A DNA stretch of 64,000 nucleotides from Lysobacter enzymogenes (GTDB taxonomy: Bacteria > Pseudomonadota > Gammaproteobacteria > Xanthomonadales > Xanthomonadaceae): assembly GCF_900106525.1 (NCBI RefSeq), contig NZ_FNOG01000004.1:392986-456985 (forward strand), given 5' to 3'. Shown here one piece after another: positions 46,249 through 56,886 of this stretch (the stretch's first letter is position 1; the number at the start of each line of letters is the position of its first letter). Position numbers and translations under genes: made by a program. The notes under the pieces are model-generated. The model had not been told where the DNA came from, made no database searches, and saw only the letters and a program-made list of their open reading frames with translations.

Positions 46249-47580
46249 TCAGGAAGAAAGATGGTTGGCGATGTGGGCGACGGCGTCGTGTGGGGCCAGG
46301 CTCAGGCGCTCGCCGGTGGCGCGGCGCTTGAGCTCGACCGTGCCCTCGCCCAGGCCGCGGCGGCCGACGATGAGCTGCCACGGCAAGCCGAGCAGGTCCA
46401 TGCGCGCGAACTTCACCCCGGCGCGCTCGTCGGTGTCGTCGTGCAGCGCGTCCAGGCCGAGGGCTTCGAGCGAGTTCTGGATGCCGGCGCAGACTTCGCC
46501 GACCTGCGCATCGCCGGGGTCGAGATCGACGATGCCGACGTTGAACGGCGCCACCGCGTCGGGCCAGACGATACCGGCGTCGTCGTGGCCGGCTTCGATG
46601 ATCGCACCTAGCAAGCGCGACACGCCGATGCCGTAGGAGCCGCCGTGGATCGGCTTGTCGCTGCCGTCGGGGCCGGTCACCAGCGCCTTCATTGGTGCCG
46701 AATACTTGGTGCCGAAGTAGAACACCTGGCCGACTTCGATGCCGCGCGTCTGCACCCGGCGCTCGGCCGGCACTTCGCGTTCGAAGCGTTCGAAGTCGTG
46801 CACGTCCTCGGTGGCGGCGTAAGGCGCGGTCCACTGTTGGACGATCGGGTCGAGGTCGCCGTCGTAATCGACGCCGGCGCCGGGGATCGGCAGGTCGAGC
46901 ACGGCCTTGTCGCAGTACACCGCCGATTCGCCGGTCTGCGCCAGCACCAGGAACTCGTGCGAGAGGTCGCCGCCGATGGGGCCGGTTTCCGCGCGCATCG
47001 GGATCGCGCGGATGCCCATGCGGGCGAAGGTGCGCAGGTAGGCGACGAACATGCGCTGGTAGGAACGGCGCGCGGACGCTTCGTCCAGGTCGAACGAGTA
47101 CGCGTCCTTCATCAGGAACTCGCGCCCGCGCATCACCCCGAAGCGCGGGCGCTGCTCGTCGCGGAACTTCCATTGCACGTGGTAGAGGTTCAGCGGCAGC
47201 GCGCGATAGCTCTTGACGTTGGCGCGGAAGATCGCGGTGACCATGTCCTCGTTGGTGGGCCCGTACAGCAGCTCGCGCTCGTGGCGGTCGCGGATGCGCA
47301 GCATTTCCGGGCCGTAGGCGTCGTAGCGGCCGCTTTCGCGCCACAGGTCGGCCAGTTGCAGGGTCGGCATCAGCAGTTCGAGCGCGCCGGCGCGGTTCAT
47401 TTCCTCGCGCACGATGGCTTCGATCTTACGCAGCGTGCGCAGGCCGGCCGGCAGCCACGAGTAGATGCCGGCGGCCTCTTGCCGGATCAGGCCGGCGCGC
47501 AGCATCAAACGGTGCGAGGCGATCTGCGCCTCGGCGGGGTTTTCTTTCAGGGTTGGCAACAGATAACGCGACAGACGCAT
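46249..47580 (-). CDS. proS: ProS, prolyl-tRNA synthetase without the INS editing domain
   Basis: A class II synthetase of 443 residues. Class motifs are present: motif 2 in [25 protein letters not shown] and motif 3 in [15 protein letters not shown], followed by the anticodon-binding domain. The typical bacterial enzyme (about 570 residues) has an inserted editing (INS) domain between motifs 2 and 3; here that space has only about 150 residues. This is the short type found mainly in alphaproteobacteria. The gene lies inside the arginine/proline operon, 33 bp before argH. Whether the genome has a second proS is unknown. Confidence 0.92.
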   Translation of the reverse strand: MRLSRYLLPTLKENPAEAQIASHRLMLRAGLIRQEAAGIYSWLPAGLRTLRKIEAIVREEMNRAGALELLMPTLQLADLWRESGRYDAYGPEMLRIRDRHERELLYGPTNEDMVTAIFRANVKSYRALPLNLYHVQWKFRDEQRPRFGVMRGREFLMKDAYSFDLDEASARRSYQRMFVAYLRTFARMGIRAIPMRAETGPIGGDLSHEFLVLAQTGESAVYCDKAVLDLPIPGAGVDYDGDLDPIVQQWTAPYAATEDVHDFERFEREVPAERRVQTRGIEVGQVFYFGTKYSAPMKALVTGPDGSDKPIHGGSYGIGVSRLLGAIIEAGHDDAGIVWPDAVAPFNVGIVDLDPGDAQVGEVCAGIQNSLEALGLDALHDDTDERAGVKFARMDLLGLPWQLIVGRRGLGEGTVELKRRATGERLSLAPHDAVAHIANHLSS

Positions 47581-47718
47581 GGCTTTACTCCGAACGCTGG
47601 GCCCAGACGTGGGCCGACGGTCTTACCGGGTGTCCCTTGCAGGCAAGGGCGCCTGGGCGACTCGGCCGGCCGTGGCCCGCATCGGGCTGGGCGCGTGCGG
47701 CGGCCGGGCGAATCCCCT

Positions 47719-47740
47719 GCCCCTTTGCGCGCAAAGGGGC
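47719..47740. repeat. Perfect 22-bp palindrome upstream of proS
   Basis: GCCCCTTTGCGCGCAAAGGGGC reads the same on both strands. It stands in the 170-bp gap between argC and proS, the longest gap in the centre of the operon. No T-run follows, so it is not a typical terminator; it may be a protein site or an RNA hairpin affecting downstream expression. Confidence 0.6.
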
Positions 47741-47750
47741 GGCGTAAGCG

Positions 47751-48722
47751 TCACGGTCGCGGTCGCGGGTGGGCGTCGATGCCGCTGAGTTCGTCGTAGC
47801 CGAAGGCCAGGTTGAGGTTCTGCAGCGCCTGCGTCGCCGCGCCCTTGAGCAGGTTGTCGAGGGTGGAGACCACGACCACGCGGCGGCCGTCTTCCGACAG
47901 CGCGAAGCCGCCGACGTCGACGTGGTGTTGGCCGGCGATGGAGCTCACCCACGGCGCGTCTTCGGTCACCCGCACCAGCGGCTCGCCGTCGTAATGGCGG
48001 TGGTAGTGCTCGACCAGTTCCTCGCGGTCGAAGCGGCGCTCCAGATGCAGGTTCGAGGTGACGGTGAGGCCGCGGAAATGCGGCGCCACGTGCGGCATGA
48101 ACTCGACCGGATGGCCGAGGTGGCGGGTCACTTCGCGCTCGTGCAGGTGCCCGGTCAGCGCGTAGGGCATCAGGTTGTCGCGCAGCTTGTCGGGGTCGTT
48201 CTTGTCCGAGGGCGTGGTGCCCGCGCCGGAGTAACCGGACACGCCGAAGCACTGCACCGGCCCTTCCAGCACGTTGAGCAGCGGCGCGATCGCCAGCTGC
48301 ATGGCGCTGGCGTAGCAGCCGGGATTGCTGATCCGGCGCTGGCCGTGGAATTGCGCGCGGGTCAGTTCCGGCAGGCCGTAGTACCAACGGTCGTCGAAGC
48401 GGTAATCGGCCGACAGATCGATCACCACCGGATCGACGCCGACGGCGTCGAACGCCGCCACGCAGTCGGCGGCCTTGCCGTTGGGCAACGCCAGCACCAC
48501 CGCGTCGGCGCCCAGGCCGGGCAGTTCTTCGTGGCTGGGCGAGCTGTAGCGCAGCTCGGGGTTCTTGGCCGCGTACTCGGGAATATGGTCGGCGAGCTTC
48601 TGCCCGGCCAGTTCGCGCGAGGACACGAAGGCCAGCTCGAACTGCGGATGCGCGGCGATCAGCCGGACCAGGTCGGCGCCGACGTGTCCGCGCGCGCCCA
48701 CGATGCCAATGGTCTTAGCCAT
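47751..48722 (-). CDS. argC: ArgC, N-acetyl-gamma-glutamyl-phosphate reductase
   Basis: The 323-residue enzyme reduces N-acetylglutamyl phosphate to the semialdehyde. It has the NAD(P)-binding start [18 protein letters not shown], the catalytic cysteine in [13 protein letters not shown] and the conserved [10 protein letters not shown]. It overlaps the GNAT gene upstream by eight bases. Confidence 0.96.
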   Translation of the reverse strand: MAKTIGIVGARGHVGADLVRLIAAHPQFELAFVSSRELAGQKLADHIPEYAAKNPELRYSSPSHEELPGLGADAVVLALPNGKAADCVAAFDAVGVDPVVIDLSADYRFDDRWYYGLPELTRAQFHGQRRISNPGCYASAMQLAIAPLLNVLEGPVQCFGVSGYSGAGTTPSDKNDPDKLRDNLMPYALTGHLHEREVTRHLGHPVEFMPHVAPHFRGLTVTSNLHLERRFDREELVEHYHRHYDGEPLVRVTEDAPWVSSIAGQHHVDVGGFALSEDGRRVVVVSTLDNLLKGAATQALQNLNLAFGYDELSGIDAHPRPRP

Positions 48723-49332
48723 GCGCCGCTCCGTTGGAGTGCTGGTCGAGTTTGTACTGCAGGCTGCGCTTCACCGCCGGCCACTCCGTATCGATGATCG
48801 AAAACGCGACCGTGTCGCGCGGGCTGCCGTCGGCGTGGCGGCGATGGTTGCGCAGCACGCCGTCCTGCTTGGCGCCCAGGCGCGCGATCGCGGTGCGCGA
48901 GGCCAGGTTGAACCAGCTGGTTTCGAAGCCTACCGCAATGCAGCCCAGGGTTTCGAACGCGTGTCGCAGCAACAGCAGCTTGGCTTGTGTGTTCAGGCCG
49001 GTGCGCTGCACGCGCGGGGCGTAGAAGGTGTAGCCGATCTGGACGCGCGGGACCGCGGCGTCCATGTCGTAGTAGCGGGTGCTGCCGACTACCTCGCCGT
49101 GCGCGTCGAGCACGGCGAACGGCCAGGCCACGCCTTTGTCGCGCATCGCCAGGGCCGCATCGATGTAACCGTCCACGCGTTCGGGCGCCGGCACGTTGGT
49201 GTACCAGGCCTTGGCCAGCTCGCCGCCGGCCAGGGCCGCGCGCAAACCGTCGGCGTGGGCGTGGCTCAGCGGTTCCAGCGCTACGTGCTCGCCGCTCATG
49301 CGCGGTTGCGCGGTCCAGGCTGCGTTGCCCAT
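48715..49332 (-). CDS. GNAT acetyltransferase (RimJ/RimL-like)
   Basis: A 205-residue GNAT-fold protein with [20 protein letters not shown], the acetyl-CoA region [20 protein letters not shown] and [19 protein letters not shown]. The substrate cannot be told: it may modify a protein N-terminus, an amine or an amino acid. Its place between the NAG synthase/kinase and argC suggests a tie to arginine metabolism. It overlaps argC and starts one base before the argAB stop region, with tight operon spacing. Confidence 0.8.
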   Translation of the reverse strand: MGNAAWTAQPRMSGEHVALEPLSHAHADGLRAALAGGELAKAWYTNVPAPERVDGYIDAALAMRDKGVAWPFAVLDAHGEVVGSTRYYDMDAAVPRVQIGYTFYAPRVQRTGLNTQAKLLLLRHAFETLGCIAVGFETSWFNLASRTAIARLGAKQDGVLRNHRRHADGSPRDTVAFSIIDTEWPAVKRSLQYKLDQHSNGAAHG

Positions 49333-49333
49333 C

Positions 49334-50665
49334 TCAGTCCTCCAGGGTCGGCGTGCGCCGGCCGGCGTACGCGACGCAGGCGGCGATCTCGTCGAAACCG
49401 TCCATGCCGTACCAGAACACCTTCCACTTCTCCTGCTTCAGGCAGCCGTCGGATTCGGAGTAATAGAACGGATTGACCGCGTTGCCGTGGCGCGAGCGCC
49501 AGAATACGCTCGGGTTCTGCTCGCGCATCACCTGCCAGACCGCGCGGCCGAGGCCTTCGCCTTGCGCGTCGTCGAGTACGGCGAACTTGTCCAGGTAGGT
49601 GCGGCCGTCGTCGGCTTCGATCAGCACGATGGCGGCGCGGTAGTTCTCGCTGACGTAGGCCTGCTTGAGCTTGGTGTTGTCGAAATAGCCGTCGACCAGC
49701 TTGCGGCCGAACGCCGAGTCGATCAGCCCGCGCAGGCGCACCAGATCCAGCTCGTCCCAGCGCGAGGCCTGCAGCACGCGTTCGCCGCGCCGCACCAGGG
49801 TGCCCGAGCCCTTATGGGTGAACAGTTCCTTGGCCAGCTCCGACGGCTTGGTGATCGACACCGACGAGGTCAGCGGCAGCTTGTCCAGCAAGTCCTTGAT
49901 CTGCTCGATCTTGACCTTCATGCCGCCGTTGATCCACGGCTGCTGGATCAGGTGTTCGTACTCGGTCGACAGGTTGATCGAGTCGATCACCCGGCCGTTG
50001 TCGTCGAGCAGGCCGCCGGTGCCGGTCAGGAACACGATCTTGTACGGCTGCAGCACCTGCACCAGTTCGTTGGCGGCGAAGTCGGCGTTGACGTTGAGGA
50101 TCTGCCCGCCGGCGGTTTCGCCGAGGCTGGCGATGACCGGAATCGAACCGGCCTGCAGGCTGGCTTCGATCGGCGCGAGGTTGACCTTCTTGACCTCGCC
50201 GACCAGGCCGTAGGTGTCGCGGTCGAGGTAGTCGGCTTCGAACACGCCGGAGATGATCGAGGTGGCGCGGCCGTCGCCGGACTGCAGCGCTTCGACCAGC
50301 TTGAGGTTCTGCGACTGGAACACCCGGCGCACGATCGCCAGCGCTTCGGGCGAGGTCACGCGCAGGCCGCCCACGGTCTGCTTGACGATGCCGGCGGCCG
50401 ACAGTTCTTCGTCGAGCTGCGGGCCGGCGCCGTGGATGACGATGGGGGTGAGGCCCACGTCCTGCAGGAACGCCAGCGACGAGGTCAGCGCGGCCAGATC
50501 GTCGCGCAGCACCGCGCCGCCGACCTTGACCACGGCGAAACGCTTGGAATCGAGCTGCGAGAAGCGCTTGAGGTATTGCGAGATTTCCTTGGCCGAGGCC
50601 ATGCTCGACAGCAGCCGCACAATGGTCTGGCGGGTCTGCAGGTGGTTGTCCATGGAAACGCTCAT
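49334..50665 (-). CDS. argB: Bifunctional N-acetylglutamate synthase/kinase (NAGS-K)
   Basis: This 443-residue fusion has an amino-acid kinase domain ([63 protein letters not shown]) in residues about 40-290 and a GNAT-type synthase domain in about 295-443 ([34 protein letters not shown]). It is the Xanthomonas-type NAGS-K, related to vertebrate NAGS, and makes N-acetylglutamate and its phosphate. The ATG at 50665 overlaps the argE stop; an in-frame ATG four codons later is the alternative. Confidence 0.95.
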   Translation of the reverse strand: MSVSMDNHLQTRQTIVRLLSSMASAKEISQYLKRFSQLDSKRFAVVKVGGAVLRDDLAALTSSLAFLQDVGLTPIVIHGAGPQLDEELSAAGIVKQTVGGLRVTSPEALAIVRRVFQSQNLKLVEALQSGDGRATSIISGVFEADYLDRDTYGLVGEVKKVNLAPIEASLQAGSIPVIASLGETAGGQILNVNADFAANELVQVLQPYKIVFLTGTGGLLDDNGRVIDSINLSTEYEHLIQQPWINGGMKVKIEQIKDLLDKLPLTSSVSITKPSELAKELFTHKGSGTLVRRGERVLQASRWDELDLVRLRGLIDSAFGRKLVDGYFDNTKLKQAYVSENYRAAIVLIEADDGRTYLDKFAVLDDAQGEGLGRAVWQVMREQNPSVFWRSRHGNAVNPFYYSESDGCLKQEKWKVFWYGMDGFDEIAACVAYAGRRTPTLED

Positions 50666-51756
50666 TGCGCCTTGCTCCCGATGATGCGCGCTACGCTCTG
50701 GGCGTAACGTTCGAGTTGTTCCAGCGCGACCCATTCGTCGGCGGTGTGGGCCTGGGCGATGTCGCCGGGGCCGTAGACGATGGCGGTCAGGCCGCCGGCC
50801 GAGAACAGCGAGGCTTCGGTCCAGAAGTCCACCGCGTTGCCGATCGGCAGGTTGAGCGCGTCGGCGAGGTCGCGCGCTTCCAGTCGGCGATCCTCGGCCT
50901 CGGCCACGCCGCCGGCCGGCAGCGGCGGGCCGCGGAAGGTTTCTTCGTAGCGCTCGATCGCGCCGGCGTCGGTGAGCGTGCCGAAGGTCTCGTGCAGGCC
51001 GTCGATGGACTGCGACGGCAGCGGGCGGAAACCGAAGCGCAGCTCGGCGCTGGGCGCGATCATGTTGGCCTTGATCCCGCCCTCGATGCGGCCGATGTTG
51101 AAGCGCAGTCCGGTCAGGCCGCCGAAGCGCTGGTGCGACTGCGCTTCGACGTAGTCCAGCGCCTTGCCGCCCCAGCGCACCGCCTGGTGCAGCGCGCTGG
51201 CCTGCATGGCGTTGGCGCCGGAGGCATGCCCGGCGACGCCGCGGAAGCGCAGCAGCACCGAGCTGATGCCGCGGTGGGCCAGCACCGCCTCGCACATGGT
51301 CGGCTCGGCGACGATGGCCTCGGTGAAACCGTGATTGGTGGCGAGGAAGCCGGCGATGCAGCGCGCGTCGTTGGCTTCTTCGTCGGTGGAGAACAGGAAC
51401 GCCGCATCGCCGTCGGTGACGGCGGCCGCAGCCAGCAGGCCCGCGGCCGCGCCCTTGATGTCGCAGGCGCCCAGGCCGATGGCGCGATCCGCGCCGACGC
51501 GCAGCGTGTGCGGGTCCGCGCTCCAGGCTTCCGACGAGGGCACCGTGTCCAGGTGCACGTTGAACAGCCGGCGCGGGTTGCCGCGCACTGCCAGCATCGA
51601 CACCGCGCCGGCGCCGAAGTCGGTCACCTCGATGCGGAAGCCGGGCAGCTGGCTGCGCAGGTAATCGAAAATGCCGCCGGTGCCGATGTCGCGCGGCGGG
51701 TTGCGGGTGTCGTAGGAGACCAGGGCGTGCAGGTGGTTTAGGACTTCGGGGAGCAT
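50662..51756 (-). CDS. argE: ArgE-like N-acetylcitrulline deacetylase (M20)
   Basis: A 364-residue M20 metallopeptidase-family protein with zinc-ligand blocks [30 protein letters not shown] and a C-terminal [11 protein letters not shown]. In the Xanthomonas pathway, citrulline is acetylated because carbamoylation happens on N-acetylornithine, so this enzyme removes acetate from N-acetylcitrulline before ArgG acts. Gene order with argF' and argG supports this over ornithine deacetylation. Confidence 0.92.
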   Translation of the reverse strand: MLPEVLNHLHALVSYDTRNPPRDIGTGGIFDYLRSQLPGFRIEVTDFGAGAVSMLAVRGNPRRLFNVHLDTVPSSEAWSADPHTLRVGADRAIGLGACDIKGAAAGLLAAAAVTDGDAAFLFSTDEEANDARCIAGFLATNHGFTEAIVAEPTMCEAVLAHRGISSVLLRFRGVAGHASGANAMQASALHQAVRWGGKALDYVEAQSHQRFGGLTGLRFNIGRIEGGIKANMIAPSAELRFGFRPLPSQSIDGLHETFGTLTDAGAIERYEETFRGPPLPAGGVAEAEDRRLEARDLADALNLPIGNAVDFWTEASLFSAGGLTAIVYGPGDIAQAHTADEWVALEQLERYAQSVARIIGSKAQ

Positions 51757-51812
51757 GGTCGGCGGTTAGTTGGAGTCGGTCGGGGGCGTCACCGCAGCGG
51801 CTTCGCTTGCGT

Positions 51813-51908
51813 CCCCTCTCCCGCTTGCGGGAGAGGGTCAGGGTGAGGGTGTGCGGGATCGCCGCGCTCTGCCCTCACCCTGACCCTCTCCCGCACGCGG
51901 GAGAGGGG
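51813..51908. repeat. Inverted pair of CCCTCTCCCGC-type repeats
   Basis: The left arm (51813-51849) and right arm (51872-51908) are nearly perfect reverse complements, and each is itself a hairpin (CTCTCCCGC-N-GCGGGAGAG). A related pair lies in the next spacer at 53145-53259. They fill the argG-argE gap. Confidence 0.8.
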
Positions 51909-51919
51909 CTTTCACGGGA

Positions 51920-53116
51920 TCAGCCCTTGCGGTTGATTTCCGCCCACAGCGTGCTGCTCATGCCGAACAGCTTGATGAAGCCTTCGGCCTCGGCCACGCC
52001 CCAGTCGGCCGCCTGCGCGTAGGTCGCGCCCTTGGCATTGAGGATGTGCTTGGAGTCGATGGCCACCGCGTTGACGATGCCGCCCTGGGTTTCCAGGGTC
52101 ACCTCGCCGTTGACCGTGCTCTGCGAGCTGGCCAGGAACGCTTCCAGGTCGGTCTTGAGCGGGTCGTGGTAGAAGCCTTCGTACACCAGCTCGACCCACT
52201 TGCGCGCCACGTCCGGCTTGAAGCGGTTCTGCTGTTTGCTCAGCACCGCCTCTTCCAGCGCGCGGTGCGCGGTCAGCAGCGCGATCAGGCCCGGCGCTTC
52301 GAAGATGATGCGGCCCTTCAGGCCGATGGTGGTGTCGCCGGTGTACAGGCCACGGCCAACGCCGTACTGCGCGAACAGCGCGTTGAGCTTGGCCAGCAGC
52401 GTGTGGCCGGCGATCTTCTCGCCGTCCAGCGCCACCGCCTCGCCGTTTTCGAAGCTCAGCTTGACCCGCAGCGCTTGCTCCGGCCACTGCGCGCGCGGCT
52501 TGCACCAGCCCACCGCGCCCTCGCCCGGCGCCTGCCAGCGGTCGATCTCGCCGCCGGACATGGTCAGGCCGAGCAGGTTCTCGTTGATGGTGTAGGCCTT
52601 CTGCTTGGCGCGCACGCCGAAGCCGCGTTCTTCCAGATACTTCTGCTCGTAGGCGCGGACTTCGGTGTGTTCCTTCTGGATTTCGCGGATCGGCGCGACG
52701 ATTTCGTAATCGCCCAGCGCCTTCACCGCCAGGTCGAAGCGGACCTGGTCGTTGCCCATGCCGGTGCAGCCGTGGGCGATGGCCTTGGTGCCCAGTTCGG
52801 CGGCGCGCGCGAGCGCGGCTTCGACGATCAGGTAACGGTCGGACACCAGCAGCGGGTACTGGCCCTGGTAGCCCTCGCCGGCCCACACGAACGGCTTGAC
52901 GAAGCCCGACCAGATCGCCGGGCCGCCGTCGACGGTGACGTGGCTGGTCACGCCCAGTTCGGCGGCGCGCTGTTCGATGAAGGCGCGCTCCTCGGCATCG
53001 ACGCCGCCGGTGTCGGCGAACACGGTGTGCACGGCCCAGCCGCGCTCTTGCAGGTAGGGCACGCAGAAGCTGGTGTCGAGGCCGCCGGAGAAGGCGAGGA
53101 CGATGTCTTTGCTCAT
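51920..53116 (-). CDS. argG: ArgG, argininosuccinate synthase
   Basis: The 398-residue enzyme joins citrulline and aspartate with ATP. The P-loop-like N-terminus is [12 protein letters not shown]; other conserved blocks are [13 protein letters not shown] and [18 protein letters not shown]. The ATG at 53116 begins the normal family N-terminus. The gaps to both neighbours carry palindromic repeats. Confidence 0.96.
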   Translation of the reverse strand: MSKDIVLAFSGGLDTSFCVPYLQERGWAVHTVFADTGGVDAEERAFIEQRAAELGVTSHVTVDGGPAIWSGFVKPFVWAGEGYQGQYPLLVSDRYLIVEAALARAAELGTKAIAHGCTGMGNDQVRFDLAVKALGDYEIVAPIREIQKEHTEVRAYEQKYLEERGFGVRAKQKAYTINENLLGLTMSGGEIDRWQAPGEGAVGWCKPRAQWPEQALRVKLSFENGEAVALDGEKIAGHTLLAKLNALFAQYGVGRGLYTGDTTIGLKGRIIFEAPGLIALLTAHRALEEAVLSKQQNRFKPDVARKWVELVYEGFYHDPLKTDLEAFLASSQSTVNGEVTLETQGGIVNAVAIDSKHILNAKGATYAQAADWGVAEAEGFIKLFGMSSTLWAEINRKG

Positions 53117-53144
53117 GTTCGGAAAGTCTCTGCTCTGTTTGGCT

Positions 53145-53259
53145 CCCTCCCCCGCTTGCGGGGGAGGGTCGGGGTGGGGGCAAACGGATGAAGCGGGTGT
53201 TTCGGAGCCAAGGCGGACAGCGCCCTCACCCCAACCCTCTCCCACTGTGCGGGAGAGGG
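53145..53259. repeat. Second inverted pair of CCCTCTCCCGC-type repeats
   Basis: The arms at 53145-53180 and 53223-53259 are imperfect reverse complements and belong to the same family as 51813-51908. They occupy the argF'-argG spacer. Confidence 0.75.
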
Positions 53260-53270
53260 AGCAATACGGG

Positions 53271-54275
53271 TTACTGGCCGATCAACGCCGCCATCACCGC
53301 CTTCTGCACGTGCAGGCGGTTCTCGGCTTCGTCGATGGCGATGCAGTTCGGCGAATCCATCACCGCGTCGGTCGCCTTGACGTTGCGGCGCAGCGGCAGG
53401 CAGTGGCTGAAGACGCCGTTGTTGGTCAGCGCCATCTTGGCTTCGTCGACGATGAAGTGCTTGTACTGGTCGCGGATCGGCTTTTCCGGGGCCCAGTTGC
53501 CGAAGTACGGCAGCGCGCCCCAGCTCTTGGCGTAGACCACGTCGGCGCCGCGGTAGGCGCTGTCGATGTCGTGGCTGACCGTGAGCGAACCGCCACTCTC
53601 GGCGACGTTCTGCTCGGCCCAGCCCATGTAGCGCTCGTCGAGCACGTACTCGGGGGTCGGGCACAGCAGGGTCACGTCCATGCCTAAGCGCGTGGCGATG
53701 GTCAGCGCCGAGTTCGCCACCGCGGTGTTGAGCGGCTTGGGGTGGTAGGTCCAGGTCAGTACGTACTTCTTGCCGCGCAGGTCGGTGGTGCCGAAGCGCT
53801 CCTGCAGGGCCAGCGCGTGGGCCAGCTCCTGGCAGGGATGGGTGATGGTCTCCATGTTGATGACCGGCACCGGCGAATACTTGGCGAAGGCCTTGAGCAC
53901 CACGTCCTGGCGGTCGTAGGCCCAATCGACGAACTTCGGGAACGCGCGCACGCCGATCAGGTCGACGTAGCGGCCCAGCACCCGCGCCACTTCGGCGATG
54001 TGCTCCTCGGTGTCGCCGTCCATCACCGTGCCCAGGTCGAACTCGATCGGCCACGCGTCCTTGCCCGGCTGCAGCACCACGGCGTGGCCGCCGAGCTGGA
54101 ACGTGCCCAGTTCGAAGCTGGTGCGGGTGCGCATGGACGGGTTGAAGAACACCAGGGCGACGGATTTGCCCTTGAGCTGGTCGCCGAACTTGTTGCGCTT
54201 GAACGCGGCCGCCTGCGCCAGCAGCGCGTCGAGGTCGGCGCGCGACCAGTCCTGGGTGTTGAGGAAGTGCTTCAT
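53271..54275 (-). CDS. argF': N-acetylornithine carbamoyltransferase (AOTCase)
   Basis: The 334-residue enzyme transfers carbamoyl phosphate to N-acetylornithine. It closely resembles the Xanthomonas campestris enzyme as I remember it: [15 protein letters not shown] for carbamoyl phosphate, [33 protein letters not shown] and [16 protein letters not shown]. The start [12 protein letters not shown] is typical. It is the first structural gene of the operon, 155 bp after a terminator-like hairpin. Confidence 0.95.
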   Translation of the reverse strand: MKHFLNTQDWSRADLDALLAQAAAFKRNKFGDQLKGKSVALVFFNPSMRTRTSFELGTFQLGGHAVVLQPGKDAWPIEFDLGTVMDGDTEEHIAEVARVLGRYVDLIGVRAFPKFVDWAYDRQDVVLKAFAKYSPVPVINMETITHPCQELAHALALQERFGTTDLRGKKYVLTWTYHPKPLNTAVANSALTIATRLGMDVTLLCPTPEYVLDERYMGWAEQNVAESGGSLTVSHDIDSAYRGADVVYAKSWGALPYFGNWAPEKPIRDQYKHFIVDEAKMALTNNGVFSHCLPLRRNVKATDAVMDSPNCIAIDEAENRLHVQKAVMAALIGQ

Positions 54276-54429
54276 CGTTGGGTCGAGTCCGGGAATCGGG
54301 AATGGAGAATGAGGAATCGGCAAAGCGGTGACGCGGTGACCGGCAGTCGCGAGGGGAAGCGGGCGCCGGCGTCCGATGGCGCCCAGGGCCTGTTTCCCGT
54401 TCCCGATTCCCGACCGTGAAAAACAAAAA

Positions 54430-54540
54430 AGCCCAGCGCTAGGCTGGGCTTTTCGTGTGTGCGGCTTGTTACACGAACGACGGCGCGATCCGTCACCCAG
54501 CGGATTGGCAGGGCAACGGTCGGCGCGCGCGCGAGGTCAT
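54430..54540 (-). promoter_or_regulatory. Possible arginine leader-peptide attenuator before argF'
   Basis: On the minus strand a short frame starting at ATG 54540 reads MTSRARRPLPCQSAG and stops at 54493; a longer version starts at 54598. Three of residues 4-7 are arginine. A strong terminator follows: AGCCCAGC (54450-54443), five-base loop, GCTGGGCT (54437-54430), then TTTTTTGTTTTT. The codons just before the stop contain GCTGGG (54501-54496), which can pair with CCCAGC of the terminator and would block it. That is the layout of classic amino-acid attenuators. A ribosome binding site for the peptide is not clear, so this remains an inference. Confidence 0.4.
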
Positions 54541-54731
54541 GCCCGCCGCCATGTAGGCGGAGGTCAGAACGTCGGCGTCGGCGTAGTTCGGGTTCATGAG
54601 GCCGCGAATGCTGCCATGCGACGGGCGCGGGCGCAAGCCGCCTGGGCCGGCCGAGCCGGGAACTGGGAGGATGGCGGCGCCCGCGGGCGCTCGGAAAAGC
54701 ATCGGTCGGCCGTCGCGGCCGGACCGGGCGC

Positions 54732-55202
54732 TCAGCGCGCGGTGCTGATCGGCGCCACCACCGGGGTCACCGCGACCCGGACCTTGAGCTTGTTGCCAGG
54801 GTCTTCGGGCAGGCGCGAGCGGAACCGGTTGCCTTTGTAGACGTAGTCCACGTCGTAGGCGATGGGCCGGCGGAACTCGCGCTCCACCGGCACCGGGCGG
54901 CAGTTCTCGCCGGTGCTGGGCTTGGGGTCGCGCTCGCGGCCCAGGGCCTCGCGCACCGTGCCCAGCACCCGCTGCAGGCGCGAATCGGTCTTGCCTTCCT
55001 CGGGGTCGCACTGCTGCTCGACCGTGGTCGCGCGCAGGGTCTGGTAGACCGGGGTGACCCGCAATACCTGGGCGTAATCGAAGCGGACGTTCTCGGCCTG
55101 CAGCACGGTGGTGTGCTGCTGGGCCGGCGCGGGCGCCGTCCACAGGACCGCCACGGCGCCGGACAGCGCCAGGATCGGGACCTGCAGAAGAAGTCGGTTC
55201 AT
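54732..55202 (-). CDS. Unknown exported protein, 156 residues
   Basis: It has a signal peptide (MNRLLLQVPILALSGAVAVL to APAQQ) and a basic mature domain with two cysteines (QQCDPEEGK, ENCRPVP) that may form a disulfide, plus YDVDYVYKGNRFRSRLPEDPG. The pattern is common in Xanthomonadaceae hypothetical periplasmic proteins, but I know no function. It is divergent from cysS with 228 bp between. Confidence 0.7.
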   Translation of the reverse strand: MNRLLLQVPILALSGAVAVLWTAPAPAQQHTTVLQAENVRFDYAQVLRVTPVYQTLRATTVEQQCDPEEGKTDSRLQRVLGTVREALGRERDPKPSTGENCRPVPVEREFRRPIAYDVDYVYKGNRFRSRLPEDPGNKLKVRVAVTPVVAPISTAR

Positions 55203-55430
55203 CGGGCTCGCGGCGCTGGATTCGTGAATAAAGTGTAAGAGCAGTCTGCCGGGATGGCCTGAATCCCGCCTTTAGACCCCGTGCCGCCGGTGCTTGCGCG
55301 GGCCCGCCGTGGCCCGGCCGACCGCGCCGGATCGGCCGAAGTTGGACCGATTCGCCGGATCCGGCCGGGATTAGTGGCCCGCCCGACACACTCGGCCGCT
55401 AGAATGAACCCGAACCCAAGCCCTGCGTCC

Positions 55431-56831
55431 ATGAGCCTGCATCTCTACAACAGCCTGTCGCGACAGGTCGAAGCCTTCGCCCCGCTGGATCCGGCCCGCC
55501 CGACGATGTATGTCTGCGGCCCCACGGTCTACAACTACGCCCATATCGGCAACGCCCGCGGCCCGGTCGTGTTCGACGTGCTGGCCGCGCTGCTGCGCCG
55601 CCGCTACGGCGCGCTGGCCTATGCGCGCAACATCACCGACGTGGACGACAAGATCAACGCCGCGGCGGCCGAGCAGAAGGTGCCGATCTCGGCCATCACC
55701 GAGCGCTTCGCCGCGATCTACCGCCAGGACATGGGCGCGCTGGGCGTACGCCTGCCGGACATCGAGCCGGCGGCGACCGCGCACATCGGCGAAATCGTGA
55801 CCATGATCGAAGGCCTGGTCGCCAGCGGCCATGCCTACGAGGCCGAAGGCCACGTGCTGTTCTCGATCGAGAGCTACCCCGATTACGGCAAGCTCTCGCG
55901 CCGCGACATCGACGACATGCGCGCCGGCGCGCGCATCGAGGTCGCCCCGTACAAGCGCGACGCCGGCGATTTCGTGCTGTGGAAGCCCTCCACCGGCGAC
56001 CTGCCCGGCTGGGATTCGCCCTGGGGCCGCGGCCGCCCGGGCTGGCATATCGAATGCTCGGCGATGGCCGCCGCCCATCTGGGCGAGACCATCGACATCC
56101 ACGCCGGCGGCAACGATTTGATGTTCCCGCACCACGAGAACGAGATCGCGCAGAGCGAATGCGCGCACGGCGGCCGGGTGTTCGCGCGGTTCTGGCTGCA
56201 CAACGGCATGCTGACCTTCGACGGCGAGAAGATGGCCAAGTCGCGGGGCAACATCGAGACCGTGCACGACCTGCTGCGCAAGCATCCGGCCGAGGCGCTG
56301 CGCTACGCGCTGCTGTCGGCGCACTACCGCCAGCCGCTGGACTGGTCGCCGGAGCTGATCGAACGCTGCGCGCGCACGCTCGACCGGCTGTACGGCACCT
56401 TGCGCGACCTGGCCGGCGTCGATCCCGGCGAGTTCGCCATTCCGGCCGAGATCGAGGCCGCGCTGAACGACGACCTGGGCACGCCGCAGGCGCTGGCCGA
56501 GATCGCCCGCATCGCCTCGGAAGCGCGCAAGGCGACCGATCCGGCCGAACAGGCCCGGCTCAAGCGCGAGTTGATTGGCGCCGGCCTGGCCCTGGGCCTG
56601 CTGCAGCAGGATCCGGCGGTGTGGTTCGCCGGCGCCGCCGGCGACCAGGACGACGTGCGCATCCAGGCGCTGGTCGACGAACGCAACGCGGCCAAGAAGG
56701 CGCGCGACTTCGCCCGCGCCGACGCCATCCGCCAGCAGCTCGCCGAAGAAAACATCCTGCTCGAAGACACGCCGCAGGGCGTGCGCTGGGTGCGCAAGCG
56801 CCCCGAACTGGAAAAGGAAAGGCGGATCTGA
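55431..56831 (+). CDS. cysS: CysS, cysteinyl-tRNA synthetase
   Basis: A class I synthetase of 466 residues: [19 protein letters not shown] supplies a zinc cysteine and the HIGH-like motif [16 protein letters not shown] and [19 protein letters not shown] hold further zinc ligands, and KMAKSRGN is the KMSKS motif. The DALR/anticodon region follows. ATG at 55431 gives the normal N-terminus; an ATG nine codons earlier is possible. Confidence 0.95.
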   Translation: MSLHLYNSLSRQVEAFAPLDPARPTMYVCGPTVYNYAHIGNARGPVVFDVLAALLRRRYGALAYARNITDVDDKINAAAAEQKVPISAITERFAAIYRQDMGALGVRLPDIEPAATAHIGEIVTMIEGLVASGHAYEAEGHVLFSIESYPDYGKLSRRDIDDMRAGARIEVAPYKRDAGDFVLWKPSTGDLPGWDSPWGRGRPGWHIECSAMAAAHLGETIDIHAGGNDLMFPHHENEIAQSECAHGGRVFARFWLHNGMLTFDGEKMAKSRGNIETVHDLLRKHPAEALRYALLSAHYRQPLDWSPELIERCARTLDRLYGTLRDLAGVDPGEFAIPAEIEAALNDDLGTPQALAEIARIASEARKATDPAEQARLKRELIGAGLALGLLQQDPAVWFAGAAGDQDDVRIQALVDERNAAKKARDFARADAIRQQLAEENILLEDTPQGVRWVRKRPELEKERRI

Positions 56832-56886
56832 GCGCTGCGCCGCTTCGCTTCCGCCTTCGCTCCGCGCCCACTCCCACCCGGTTTTG

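Noticed and set aside
54493..55389. 298-codon leftward open frame across the divergent cysS region
   Set aside because: It covers a real exported-protein gene in another frame; only its last codons are of interest as a possible leader peptide.
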